A stretch of DNA of 64,000 nucleotides, taken from NCBI GenBank assembly GCA_900538555.1, contig UPYI01000001.1, positions 1 through 64,000 on the forward strand, written 5' to 3'. The position numbers and the translations under genes are program-made. Origin of the DNA: an uncultured Porphyromonadaceae bacterium (lineage in GTDB: Bacteria > Bacteroidota > Bacteroidia > Bacteroidales > Barnesiellaceae). The notes under the pieces were generated by a model. That model was not told the DNA's origin and did no database searches. It saw only the letters and a list, made by a program, of their open reading frames with translations. Within the stretch, counting starts at the first letter, position 1. Every line of letters begins with the position of its first letter. Positions 8,007 to 16,103 of this stretch are shown in pieces.

Positions 8007-8618
8007 ATGAACACAGAGACAACCGAAAGGGTAAACAGTCAGATCATGGAACTGAAAGACCTGATAGCGGGTCCATTAGTTGCCACGATCGACGCAGATT
8101 CCATTTCTGCACAACGCTATTTAGAGTATCTATTCAAGATTGCATTCGAATCCTACGATTCACAGACAGGGAAAGCGGGAGCATTAAGGATGCTGTCTTT
8201 CAATTATCGAAGTTCCGATCTAAGCGGAAGCCGTACACAAACCGTCAGTATTCCGGTTCTGACGCTTGTTCCATTGCCGTTGCTACAAGTACAGGAAGCA
8301 GACTTCGATTTCGATATTCAAATATTGGATGCTTCCAGCAAACAGAATACTTCGTCTTTTTCCTTCGAGAACGGTTCGGAAGAAACAGCAAATGACCGGG
8401 CAGACAAAGATACCCGGCTTAGAGTAGCTTTGGCTGCATCCGCAGGACGAACCGAAAAAGACCACGAACGCCGGAGCAACTTGAATGCGAATATGAAAGT
8501 GCACATAAAAATGCGACAAGCCGATGTTCCCGGAGGTGTGTCCTGCTTACTGAACAAAGCCGTAAACAATATGATCTCCGATGTATCTATTCCCCTGTCG
8601 CAACCCACCGGAGAATAA
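8007..8618 (+). CDS. DUF2589 family protein, short form
   Basis: A 203-aa protein with all family landmarks: N-terminal helix ELKDLIAGPLVATIDADSIS (about 14-33), strands ending SIPVLTLVPLPLLQVQEADF (about 80-100), a polar Ser/Glu/Asp-rich linker (about 110-155), and the closing NMKVHIKMRQADVPGGVSCL (about 165-185). This is the usual length for DUF2589. It lacks the coiled-coil tail of the 350-aa paralogue. Two paralogues plus the related protein between them hint at a hetero-oligomer. Spacing of 21 and 50 bp to its neighbours supports an operon. Confidence 0.8.
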   Translation: MNTETTERVNSQIMELKDLIAGPLVATIDADSISAQRYLEYLFKIAFESYDSQTGKAGALRMLSFNYRSSDLSGSRTQTVSIPVLTLVPLPLLQVQEADFDFDIQILDASSKQNTSSFSFENGSEETANDRADKDTRLRVALAASAGRTEKDHERRSNLNANMKVHIKMRQADVPGGVSCLLNKAVNNMISDVSIPLSQPTGE

Positions 8619-8668
8619 ATGGCAATCCCGTATTTCCGAAACATTTTAAACTTTATAAAACGAATAAC

Positions 8669-8905
8669 ATGCAATCTTCCTATCCGACAACGACGACTCC
8701 TACAAACGGAATGAGCTGTCCTGTATGCACACACTTCATCCCGATCCACTTCCAACAACTGTTGCATGACAACGGAGTACAGTGCCCTCATTGCGGTCTA
8801 TCTATGACGATCAATCGGGCTCAATCCAAACTTGCGCTGGACGCTCTGGCAAAAGTAGAAGCCGCCATCCAAAACGTCCGAAAAACAGAAACATTCAAGC
8901 TTTAA
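8669..8905 (+). CDS. Small zinc-ribbon protein
   Basis: A 78-aa protein with a treble of motifs: MSCPVCTHFIPI at about 15-26 and VQCPHCGLSM at about 36-45, two CPxC knuckles typical of a zinc ribbon. A C-terminal amphipathic helix follows (LALDALAKVEAAIQNVRK). Such small proteins often bridge partners or bind nucleic acid. The gene sits 50 bp after the short DUF2589 gene and 11 bp before the lipoprotein gene, so it is clearly in the same transcription unit. Role in the cluster unknown. Confidence 0.75.
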   Translation: MQSSYPTTTTPTNGMSCPVCTHFIPIHFQQLLHDNGVQCPHCGLSMTINRAQSKLALDALAKVEAAIQNVRKTETFKL

Positions 8906-8916
8906 ATCAACCGGCC

Positions 8917-9354
8917 ATGAAACGATTTATTCTTCCTTTACAAAGTATTCTGCTTATGCTATTACTGATCGGCTGCGCGGATATCAACACCTCGAAAACG
9001 ACAAACAACTACATCCATCCGATAGAACAAAATAAAATGCCAACGGAAACAACAGAACAAATGTTCTATGATTTCGTCCGTTACGATTTGCTAAAAGGCT
9101 TGGAGCTGACTTCCGACACGATATTATATTTCGACGGGTTCCCTAACGCCAATCTGGCATACGCCACGATCATCAGCTTTATCGTTCCGGTATCGGAACG
9201 ATCGGCATTCGACAAAAGCCAAAGATACGAATCGGATATTCTGACAATTCAATATACAGAGAAACAGGATGTCATATTCGCCGAACTCCTTTTAAATTTT
9301 AAAAACAGAAATGCATCACCCGAAATCACAGTCTTATTCACCACATCGAAATAA
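8917..9354 (+). CDS. Small lipoprotein of the DUF2589 cluster (145 aa)
   Basis: The start MKRFILPLQSILLMLLLIGC at 8917 is chosen, 11 bp after the zinc-ribbon stop. It gives a classic lipoprotein signal with lipobox LIGC (Cys20). An in-frame upstream extension only re-reads the zinc-ribbon gene. The mature part has a short polar linker, a helix (QMFYDFVRYDLLKGLEL) and beta strands. No known domain. It is the only cluster product predicted to leave the cytoplasm, so it may link the cytoplasmic proteins to the envelope. Confidence 0.7.
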   Translation: MKRFILPLQSILLMLLLIGCADINTSKTTNNYIHPIEQNKMPTETTEQMFYDFVRYDLLKGLELTSDTILYFDGFPNANLAYATIISFIVPVSERSAFDKSQRYESDILTIQYTEKQDVIFAELLLNFKNRNASPEITVLFTTSK

Positions 9355-9395
9355 TCACTTTGTTTTCTGCTACACATTTCACTATCTATACGCGA

Positions 9396-9738
9396 ATATA
9401 GGAGATTATTCGGCATAATCCAATCATGAAAATTTCATTTTCCCTTTTGCTTCTGCTCTCGCCTTTCGCTATATTTGTAGAATATAGGAGGCGGCTCGGC
9501 ATAATCCAATCATGAAAATTTCATTTTCCCTTTTGCTTCTGCCCTCGCCTTTCGCTATATTTGTAGAATATAGGAGGCGGCTCGGCATAATCCAATCGTG
9601 AAAATTTCATTTCCTCATTTGCTTCTGCTCTCGCCTTTCGCTATATTTGTAGAATATAGGAGGCGGCTCGGCATAATCCAATCGTGAAAATTTCATTTTC
9701 CCTTTTGCTTCTGCCCTCGCCTTTCGCTATATTTGCAA
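9396..9738 (+). repeat. Four 86-bp tandem repeats, each with a full Bacteroidales-type promoter
   Basis: Exact period 86 bp. The -7 boxes TATATTTG lie at 9470-9477, 9556-9563, 9642-9649 and 9728-9735. Each is preceded by TTTG at 9446, 9532, 9618 and 9704, with exactly 20 bp between, matching the known Bacteroidales promoter (TTTG, 19-21 bp, TAnnTTTG). Units also share CTCGGCATAATCCAATC, the near-palindrome TGAAAATTTCA and GCTTCTGC(T/C)CTCG. A degenerate fifth start lies at about 9396-9420. All promoters point to the AraC gene at 9793. Copies differ at only a few positions, so the array is recent or kept uniform by recombination. Confidence 0.92.
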
Positions 9739-9792
9739 ATTAGACATCCGTTCACACCATTCGGAATTACAGGGCTGAACACAAATACAAAG

Positions 9793-10695
9793 ATGAATAT
9801 GGAAGAGTTTTTGGATATCGACACAGTAGATCGTTACAACAAATTATTCGGGTTGGAAACCAAACACCCGTTAGTCAGTGTCATCGACCTATCAAAATCC
9901 ACTACATGGCCTACCCGCGCCCGTTTTCATTACGGGGTTTACGCCCTGTTTCTGAAAAACATAAAATGCGGAAACATCCGTTACGGGCGTCAATACTACG
10001 ACTACCAAGAAGGTACTATCGTCTGTTTTGCCCCCGGTCAAGTAGCCGATGTGGCGATGGACGAAAACACACGACCGGCAGCCTTAGGCTTGATCTTTCA
10101 CCCCGATCTGATCCGCGGAACGGCTTTGGGGCAAGAGATCAAAAATTATTCGTTTTTTTCGTACGAGGCAAATGAAGCTCTTCATTTGTCGGAAGAAGAA
10201 CGGCAAACGGTGATAGACTGCCTACATAAAATAGAGACGGAGCTGGACCACCCGATCGACAAGCACAGCCGCAGACTGATCTCTGCCAATATCGGACTTC
10301 TACTCGACTACTGCATGCGCTATTACGAACGCCAGTTCGAAACGCGCAAAGTGGTAAACAACGATATTATCGTCCGTTTCGAGCAACTGCTCGACAATTA
10401 TTTCGAGAACGATACGCCACAACGCGAAGGTTTGCCGTCGGTAAAATATTTCGCCGATAAAGTGTTCTTGTCTGCCAACTATTTCGGCGACATGATCCGG
10501 AAAGAGACCGGCAAAACCGCTTCGGAATATATCCAGAACAAACTGATCGAACGGGCAAAGGAGGCTTTGCTTTCCTCCAACAAGACGACGAGCCAGATCG
10601 CTTACGACCTCGGTTTCCAATACCCGCAACATCTGAGCCGTATGTTCAAACGGATCGTCGGATGCTCACCCAACGAATACCGCACACAGGTATAA
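9793..10695 (+). CDS. AraC-family transcriptional regulator
   Basis: 300 aa from ATG 9793 (MNMEEFLDIDTVDRY); a TTG 60 bp upstream in the repeat array is rejected as start. The N-terminal about 150 residues form a cupin-like sensor (FHYGVYALFLKNIKCGNIRY, then YQEGTIVCFAPGQVADV). The C-terminal about 100 residues carry two helix-turn-helix motifs, the second ending TTSQIAYDLGFQYPQHLSRM, FKRIVGCSPNEYR. It is transcribed from the fourfold promoter array just upstream. A truncated-looking paralogue follows directly. Regulated genes are not evident; the DUF2589 cluster upstream and the hydrolase and phosphodiesterase genes downstream are candidates. Confidence 0.9.
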   Translation: MNMEEFLDIDTVDRYNKLFGLETKHPLVSVIDLSKSTTWPTRARFHYGVYALFLKNIKCGNIRYGRQYYDYQEGTIVCFAPGQVADVAMDENTRPAALGLIFHPDLIRGTALGQEIKNYSFFSYEANEALHLSEEERQTVIDCLHKIETELDHPIDKHSRRLISANIGLLLDYCMRYYERQFETRKVVNNDIIVRFEQLLDNYFENDTPQREGLPSVKYFADKVFLSANYFGDMIRKETGKTASEYIQNKLIERAKEALLSSNKTTSQIAYDLGFQYPQHLSRMFKRIVGCSPNEYRTQV

Positions 10696-10714
10696 GAATC
10701 CGATGATACCCGTC

Positions 10715-10723
10715 GGGGGGGGG
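10715..10723 (+). repeat. Poly-G tract (9 G) between two AraC genes
   Basis: Nine consecutive G in the gap between the AraC paralogues, 20 bp after the first stop codon. It is outside any coding frame, about 85 bp before the TACATTTG box of the second gene. Homopolymers of this length are prone to slippage. Confidence 0.6.
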
Positions 10724-10806
10724 CAAAACGATTTCCGGTCCGTATCTATTTTATGGATATTACTACCCCGATTACCGATCTATTTCTCAGTCTGCCTTTA
10801 TTCGGT

Positions 10807-10814
10807 TACATTTG
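10807..10814 (+). promoter_or_regulatory. Candidate promoter of second AraC gene (-7 box)
   Basis: TACATTTG matches TAnnTTTG, 50 bp before the ATG at 10865. The upstream element at 20-bp spacing is TTTC, one mismatch from TTTG. Confidence 0.6.
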
Positions 10815-10864
10815 TATCGCTTTATACAGTAATTTTATCATAAGATAAAAAAACAAGCCGATAC

Positions 10865-11701
10865 ATGAGAACGACAGAGATAGATATAAAATCGAACGGA
10901 GAACTCGGACAGATCGACATTAACCGATATATGCCGGAATGTTATATTATCGTGCTACGGGACAACTCATCCGACCGAACCCCTCTTTTCGGCAGACAAT
11001 ATTACGACTATGCCGATTTCACCCTGCTGTGCCGCACACCCCATCCGACGGCAGGAAAATCCGATGAACTCATCATCACCTGCTGTTCGTGGATTCTGGC
11101 ATTTGCCCCGTCGTTTCTACCGACATGCCTATCCCCATACGATACATGCCCCAGTTCTTTTCTCTCGTATCGTCCCGACGAAGCGCTTCATTTATCGGTG
11201 CGTGAACATAGTATCCTAATCCGGTATATGAACGGTATTTGCCGGGAAGTGCGGCACTCCTCCGACAAATTCAGCCGCACATTGTTATCGAAACACATAC
11301 AATGCCTGCTGTGCCAAATCGCCCGGTTCTACGAACGGCAATTCATCACACGCGAAATCGGAAACAAGCGCCCGCTAAGGCAATACGAGACATTTTTAAA
11401 CCGATATATCATCAACCGGAAGCTACAAACCTACGGGCTGCCGTCGGTCAAATCGTGCGCCGATTGCGTTAAATTATCGCCCGAATACTTCTGCGACCTG
11501 CTAAAATGCGAAACCGGGAAAAGTCCGAGCGAATATATCGAGCTGAAACGCATCGACACCGCCAAGAAAAAACTGCTCGAATGCAAAGAGCCGATAAACA
11601 AAATCGCCGAAGAGTTGGGTTACCCTTCGACGAATTCGTTTTGCCGGTTATTTAAAAAGCTGACCGGCTATACGCCGGAAAAATACCGGTCGTTGTGCTG
11701 A
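10865..11701 (+). CDS. AraC-family regulator, divergent paralogue of the preceding gene
   Basis: A 278-aa protein. It shares many positions with the preceding regulator: GRQYYDY in the sensor part, HLS, then a RFYERQFITRE stretch matching YYERQFETRK, then YGLPSVKSCADCVKLSPEYF against GLPSVKYFADKVFLSANYF, ending in the same HTH (INKIAEELGYPSTNSFCRLF). The sensor half is shorter and has lost the regular cupin pattern, so ligand binding may be gone or changed, while the DNA-binding half is intact. It arose by tandem duplication. It ends 8 bp before the convergent hydrolase gene. Confidence 0.88.
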   Translation: MRTTEIDIKSNGELGQIDINRYMPECYIIVLRDNSSDRTPLFGRQYYDYADFTLLCRTPHPTAGKSDELIITCCSWILAFAPSFLPTCLSPYDTCPSSFLSYRPDEALHLSVREHSILIRYMNGICREVRHSSDKFSRTLLSKHIQCLLCQIARFYERQFITREIGNKRPLRQYETFLNRYIINRKLQTYGLPSVKSCADCVKLSPEYFCDLLKCETGKSPSEYIELKRIDTAKKKLLECKEPINKIAEELGYPSTNSFCRLFKKLTGYTPEKYRSLC

Positions 11702-11708
11702 GCGCAAT

Positions 11709-12713
11709 TTACAACAATCCTTTTTCTTTCAGCCAACGGTACATTTCGGCATATACCGAATCGCGGGCAGGTTTCTGTGAAAGAACCAAATCGTGCAATC
11801 CATCCATTACCTCATACTCCGTAACGTCCGCCCCCAGAGTCCGCCCGTATTCGGCAATATCTTTTACATCCAACACAGCATCACCCCGCTGGTGATCGGG
11901 TGTCCATTCCTCGCCATAGACCGACCGGGCGGAATACATCAGCAAGATCGGGCACGGAATCTCCATTCCCCGCTGCACTTCGACATGCCCACGATGTATC
12001 GCCCGTATCCAAGCGGATGTCACAGCGGGCGATACCGGAAATTTCCAATCGGTATTGAACGTCCATTCGCCATGCGAAGAGTCCAACAGACTTTCGGCAT
12101 AAGCGGAAGATAACCCCTGATTGATTTTCGTGCCTTTTACAAGGCTGCCCCAAGCCGACACCATAGGTACCAATACGGCTTCCATGAACGGCGAAAGGTT
12201 CATATCCAGAAACGGACTGTTCAATATCAAAGCATTCACAGGCAAATCGGAACGATGCGCCTGACAATAGAGAGACGTGACCAATCCGCCGGTAGAGTGA
12301 GCCATCAATATGATTTCACGATTGCCCTCCTCGCGCATCGTCACCAATGCCGAGTCGATATCGGCAAAATATTCTTCGAGTTCATACACTTCGAACGGGG
12401 TTTGCCCGGGCAACAGCGAACGACCGTATTTACGCAAATCCACCGCATAAAAGTTCAGTCCCCAGCTATTGAGCGAATCTGCCATTTGCGACTGGAAAAA
12501 ATAATCGTTATACCCATGTACATACAGCACAGCCCTATCGGTTTCGGGTTGCATCCGGCGCACCAGTGTCGCCACTACCTTTCCATTGTAATCGTCGGGC
12601 ATATCGAATGTACGAGCTTCGAAACCCTGTCCCAATATATCGGGACGATACTGAGCGAAAGCCATTGTTCCCGCCAATAATATCACCCAGCATAAAATCA
12701 AACTTTTTTTCAT
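11709..12713 (-). CDS. Secreted alpha/beta hydrolase (lysophospholipase / serine aminopeptidase S33-like)
   Basis: 334 aa with a Sec signal peptide (about 1-21, ending AFAQ). The oxyanion region is VLYVHGYNDY (about 63-71). The nucleophile elbow is LMAHSTGGL with Ser140 in AHSTGG. The catalytic His is in DGLHDLVLS near the C-terminus and the acid lies just before. This layout fits monoacylglycerol-lipase-like enzymes that release fatty acids from lipids. Predicted to be periplasmic or exported; no T9SS tail was seen. A TATATTTG box on the minus strand (12787-12780) lies 70 bp upstream. Convergent with the AraC gene. Confidence 0.85.
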   Translation of the reverse strand: MKKSLILCWVILLAGTMAFAQYRPDILGQGFEARTFDMPDDYNGKVVATLVRRMQPETDRAVLYVHGYNDYFFQSQMADSLNSWGLNFYAVDLRKYGRSLLPGQTPFEVYELEEYFADIDSALVTMREEGNREIILMAHSTGGLVTSLYCQAHRSDLPVNALILNSPFLDMNLSPFMEAVLVPMVSAWGSLVKGTKINQGLSSAYAESLLDSSHGEWTFNTDWKFPVSPAVTSAWIRAIHRGHVEVQRGMEIPCPILLMYSARSVYGEEWTPDHQRGDAVLDVKDIAEYGRTLGADVTEYEVMDGLHDLVLSQKPARDSVYAEMYRWLKEKGLL

Positions 12714-13047
12714 ATCTTAATTTAATTATCGTGTCGTCGCATACTCCCCGCCACAGAAAACGGGCTATATCCACGGTTACAAATATAATTTTATTTTTCG
12801 CCGATTCCTACCGCTGCCGGTCCGATAAATATTTTTTTATGAGGAAAACTGTGAAACGTGAAAAATTCTATCCCGGAATGCCGTTTTAGATAATGGACGT
12901 CTCGACAAAAAAAACAGACACATTTACTTGTTTTACTCGCGTCTTTGCCATATCTGGCTTACGCCCAATACAATAGCGGCTCAACAAAAAAAATAAACGA
13001 GTTTATTTTTTTCTGCCCTCACCTTTGCTATATTTGTAAATATTACT
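12714..13047. other. Divergent intergenic region with a degenerate repeat copy and promoter
   Basis: The left part holds the minus-strand TATATTTG (12787-12780) of the hydrolase gene. About 12935-13042 carries decayed pieces of the 86-bp promoter repeat: CTCGCGTCTTTGCCATATCT then AATAGCGGCTC, and again TTTCTGCCCTCACCTTTGC running into TATATTTG. No gene is seen. Confidence 0.55.
13029..13036 (+). promoter_or_regulatory. Promoter -7 box of the PLC-like gene
   Basis: TATATTTG preceded by the repeat-family block CTGCCCTCACCTTTGC. The predicted transcript would start about 5 nt before the ATG at 13048, so either that ATG is nearly leaderless or the ATG at 13060 is used. Confidence 0.65.
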
Positions 13048-13794
13048 ATGGCTTATTTTATGGTGCTTCGAAAAATTGTTATCGGATTATCGCTATTCAT
13101 CGGAATTGTTCTATCGGTTCTGATCATTCCATTCTGCTCCGTTTTATTGCATGGAGATACGATGAAATCCCGCATTTGGCTACATCGTACCAATAGTGTG
13201 GAAAAAATGAAAGAGTTTGCCGGCGAATACGACAATTTCGAATGCGACGTGATATTCCGCAATCCCGGTTACGATGTGACACACGATGAGAATGTTTCGT
13301 ACGGTATCGTTTTGGATTCTATTTTTCACCAACTTCAACTACAAGGCGGCATGTTGTGGATCGATCTGAAAAATTTATCGGACGAGAATAAATCCGATGC
13401 CTTGACTGAATTGCAACGGCTGACTCGGCAATACGACATAAATCCGTCGCGGCTGATCATTGAAAGCCGCAATTGGCATGCCTTACAACTGTTTACGGAA
13501 AAAGGATTCTATACGTCGTACTATGTCGATCGGGATAGCGGCAAGTCGAATCCCGAACAATTTACACATCAATTGCAAGAGGTTGCCGACAGCGGCTGCG
13601 TAAAAGCGTTATCGTTTTTCGGGGAGGATTATTACTTTATCAAAAGCCGAATCGATACCGACTTAGACCTGCTGACGTGGGAGCACCACACCGCACGAGA
13701 GGCATTGGCTTTGCGCCCCAGAGGGACACTGATGCTGCACGACCCGCAGGTCAAAGTGATACTGGTAAAAGACAAAGGGACTCATCATAAATAA
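13048..13794 (+). CDS. PLC-like phosphodiesterase, FAM151/menorin-like
   Basis: 248 aa with one N-terminal membrane helix (about 5-32, rich in Ile/Leu/Val), then a probable TIM-barrel domain. Motifs resemble the glycerophosphodiester phosphodiesterase superfamily: IWLHRTNS (His), NFECDVIFR (Glu and Asp), YDVTHDENV (His-Asp), LWIDLKNL, RLIIESRN and LMLHDP. The pattern matches FAM151/menorin-type proteins more than true GDPD. Substrate unknown. The membrane anchor places the domain on the periplasmic side. ATG 13048 is listed; 13060 is an alternative that fits the promoter better. Monocistronic, convergent with DUF2461. Confidence 0.72.
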   Translation: MAYFMVLRKIVIGLSLFIGIVLSVLIIPFCSVLLHGDTMKSRIWLHRTNSVEKMKEFAGEYDNFECDVIFRNPGYDVTHDENVSYGIVLDSIFHQLQLQGGMLWIDLKNLSDENKSDALTELQRLTRQYDINPSRLIIESRNWHALQLFTEKGFYTSYYVDRDSGKSNPEQFTHQLQEVADSGCVKALSFFGEDYYFIKSRIDTDLDLLTWEHHTAREALALRPRGTLMLHDPQVKVILVKDKGTHHK

Positions 13795-13824
13795 GCCCCT
13801 TGTATTCTTCTGCAATATTCCAGA

Positions 13825-14487
13825 CTATTCGTAAAAATCGTCTACCGTATAATTCAGAAAGTCGTTAAACGGTTTTAATGTCCGGAATCCCTCCGCTACC
13901 GTATCGATCCAGCCGTCGGCATAAAAGAGCGAATCGGGGCACGGTCCATCCGCCGCCAGATTTTTCAGTTTCAAATATTCGGCACAATCAGCATCTTTCG
14001 GGAACGGGCGAGGTACGGTTTTAAGCGACTCACCGTAAAACGACGGATATACTTTTTTGAATTGTTCGTTTTCAACAATTGCCCGAAACTCGTCCGAATT
14101 GTCATAAATCGCCTGCCGCAACGCTCTCAATACTTTCGGCTCGGGACACCAGACTCCTCCGCTCAACGAAATGCTTCCCGGTTCGAAATGGAAATAATAT
14201 CCGGCTCGGGGACTCTTTCTGCCGCCTTTGGCAAAATAGATCGAGAAATAGGGTTTATACGGTGTCTTATCGTACGAGAAACGTATATCGCGATAGATGC
14301 GGAAAAGGCAACTCTTCACATCCAACCCTGCCAGATCGGGATCGAACTCTTTCAATTTCGACAGTAACGTCTCCATTTCGGCAATAAACCGCGCACGCAA
14401 CACGTCATATTCATTCTTATGCTCCTGAAACCATTCCCGATTGTTGTTGGCTTTCAGCTCGGTCAAATATTTTATAATCTCTTTCAT
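13825..14487 (-). CDS. DUF2461 family protein
   Basis: 220 aa, cytoplasmic. Family features: N-terminal LTELKANNNREWFQEHKNEY, then LFRIYRDIRFSYDKTPYKPY (about 62-82) and GYYFHFEPGSISLSGGVWCP (about 95-115). DUF2461 proteins (TIGR02453) are widespread, about 220 aa, with no established function. The motif string with HF and GG is well preserved. Ends 30 bp from the convergent PLC-like gene; upstream lies the FadL-like gene on the same strand after about 60 bp, so it may be read from that operon. Confidence 0.9.
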   Translation of the reverse strand: MKEIIKYLTELKANNNREWFQEHKNEYDVLRARFIAEMETLLSKLKEFDPDLAGLDVKSCLFRIYRDIRFSYDKTPYKPYFSIYFAKGGRKSPRAGYYFHFEPGSISLSGGVWCPEPKVLRALRQAIYDNSDEFRAIVENEQFKKVYPSFYGESLKTVPRPFPKDADCAEYLKLKNLAADGPCPDSLFYADGWIDTVAEGFRTLKPFNDFLNYTVDDFYE

Positions 14488-14547
14488 CTTTTCAGATCCA
14501 ATGTATTTAAACTTTCGGTTTCCAATACGGATTTTATCCGGCTATTT

Positions 14548-16080
14548 CTAAAATTTATATCCGACGGTAAGTACTGCCGAATGCAAATAGGTCGAAAGGC
14601 TGCCCGTATTCGGTGCCATACCGGCGTCCGTCACATAGGAATAGGGATATACCGTACTTCCTTGATAGCGGAACACATAAGCGACATCGGTATAAAAGCG
14701 GTAGAAACGATAGCCTAATCCCGCTGTCGCATAATGCGTCTCTTTGGGCAGGGCATAATTCGTTACGGTTCCCGAAGTGTACATTTCTGTCGGAGTATTG
14801 AACAGCGTCCTTTTTACAGGCGAGGTTTCGATAGCATACCCAGCCCGGACACTGAACTGATTCGTCACACGATACTCACCTCCGATCTTCAAAGCATGTA
14901 CGCCCCGATAATACTTCTTAACGTCGCCCGACACAGCATTGAAACTTTCCGATTCAAATCCGTCGATTGTTCTCATCCGAACATGCGTCATATCGGTATA
15001 TTCATAATCGAAACTCAGCAGTCCTTTTTTACCCAAGACAACTGCTACCCCGCCTAAGATCCGCCACGGCGATTCGAAACGATAAGACGATTCATTCAGT
15101 CCGCCATCCGAAACTACCGACGTTTCGCCATGATACATTTCCGCTTCATAACGGTCGGTCATCGTGTAATAGGTAGGAGTATGAAACGCAAAACCGATGC
15201 GCAGGTATTGCCACGGACGGGCAACGAACCCGAACTTGAAATTGACACCAGCCCCACGGGTCAGCAAATAATTGCTCAACCCTTGGTTCTCTTGTCCGAT
15301 AGCCGAGTACCGCTCGTCGTAACGGGCACTCAGCCGATAACGGAAATCCGTAATGCCCACACCCAAGCCCCAATAGAATACATCTCTCAGATTGCCACCG
15401 ACGTTCAGATCATATTCGTCGATATATCCGTTTTCATCTACCGCCAGTTCCGCAGCATCGGCGTTTCCGTTTACCGGCACATACTTATATTGGGTATCCG
15501 TTCCATTCGCAGTAATCATACCCGAAGTATATCCCATGATCGAAAGCCAAGCCAAATCGGGATTCTGATACGCATTCTTATCACTCAGTTCCTCGGGAAG
15601 AGGCATGTAACCGTTCGTTATGACCGATACATAATCGGCTATCGACGATCCCGGCGAATTATATCCGACTTTATATCTCTGATTGAAACTTTTAAGCCGG
15701 TTGTATGCCACGCCGAAATTCAACGTTTTCAGACTTGAATTTTGCAGACGTACCGTCCCGATATAACCGAGGTTGTTTCCCAACATCGAAAAATCGGACT
15801 CGCCTTGCGTCCCAGCCGTACCCTTGCCTTGCGTCAATACCGTGGCAAAATCGAGTGTCAGCGAAATTTCCGAATTACGAAATACTCCGATTGCACCCGG
15901 GTTGCGGGATACCGACGTAATGTCTCCGCCCAAAGCGGTAAAGGCTCCCGCCATACTCATGTAACGGGCAGACCCTCGCAACTCGGTCGAAGAATATTTC
16001 AATGCTTCCACTGCTCCCTGCGCAAACCCCATGGTCGCCGAGCAACAAGCAATAAAAAGCAATCCTATTTTCTTTCTCAT
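14548..16080 (-). CDS. Outer-membrane barrel, OmpP1/FadL family
   Basis: 510 aa with a signal peptide (about 1-20, ending GFAQ). The N-terminal hallmark ALKYSSTELRGSARYMSMAG AFTALGGD is followed by NPGAIG, the Bacteroidota version of the FadL/OmpP1 plug. Amphipathic strands continue to the C-terminal aromatic strand ending VGYKF. FadL-type proteins carry hydrophobic compounds across the outer membrane. It lies 23 bp after the Trp/Tyr/His-rich protein gene on the same strand, so the two are likely co-transcribed. Confidence 0.85.
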   Translation of the reverse strand: MRKKIGLLFIACCSATMGFAQGAVEALKYSSTELRGSARYMSMAGAFTALGGDITSVSRNPGAIGVFRNSEISLTLDFATVLTQGKGTAGTQGESDFSMLGNNLGYIGTVRLQNSSLKTLNFGVAYNRLKSFNQRYKVGYNSPGSSIADYVSVITNGYMPLPEELSDKNAYQNPDLAWLSIMGYTSGMITANGTDTQYKYVPVNGNADAAELAVDENGYIDEYDLNVGGNLRDVFYWGLGVGITDFRYRLSARYDERYSAIGQENQGLSNYLLTRGAGVNFKFGFVARPWQYLRIGFAFHTPTYYTMTDRYEAEMYHGETSVVSDGGLNESSYRFESPWRILGGVAVVLGKKGLLSFDYEYTDMTHVRMRTIDGFESESFNAVSGDVKKYYRGVHALKIGGEYRVTNQFSVRAGYAIETSPVKRTLFNTPTEMYTSGTVTNYALPKETHYATAGLGYRFYRFYTDVAYVFRYQGSTVYPYSYVTDAGMAPNTGSLSTYLHSAVLTVGYKF

Positions 16081-16103
16081 TTTTGTATCTTCCTTTCAAT
16101 CTT

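Noticed and set aside
9396..9738. CRISPR array
   Set aside because: The 86-bp units repeat throughout with no variable spacers; they are tandem repeats with promoters.
10696..10864. Frameshifted or split AraC gene
   Set aside because: Both AraC genes have complete HTH ends and their own promoters; this is a duplication, not a broken gene.
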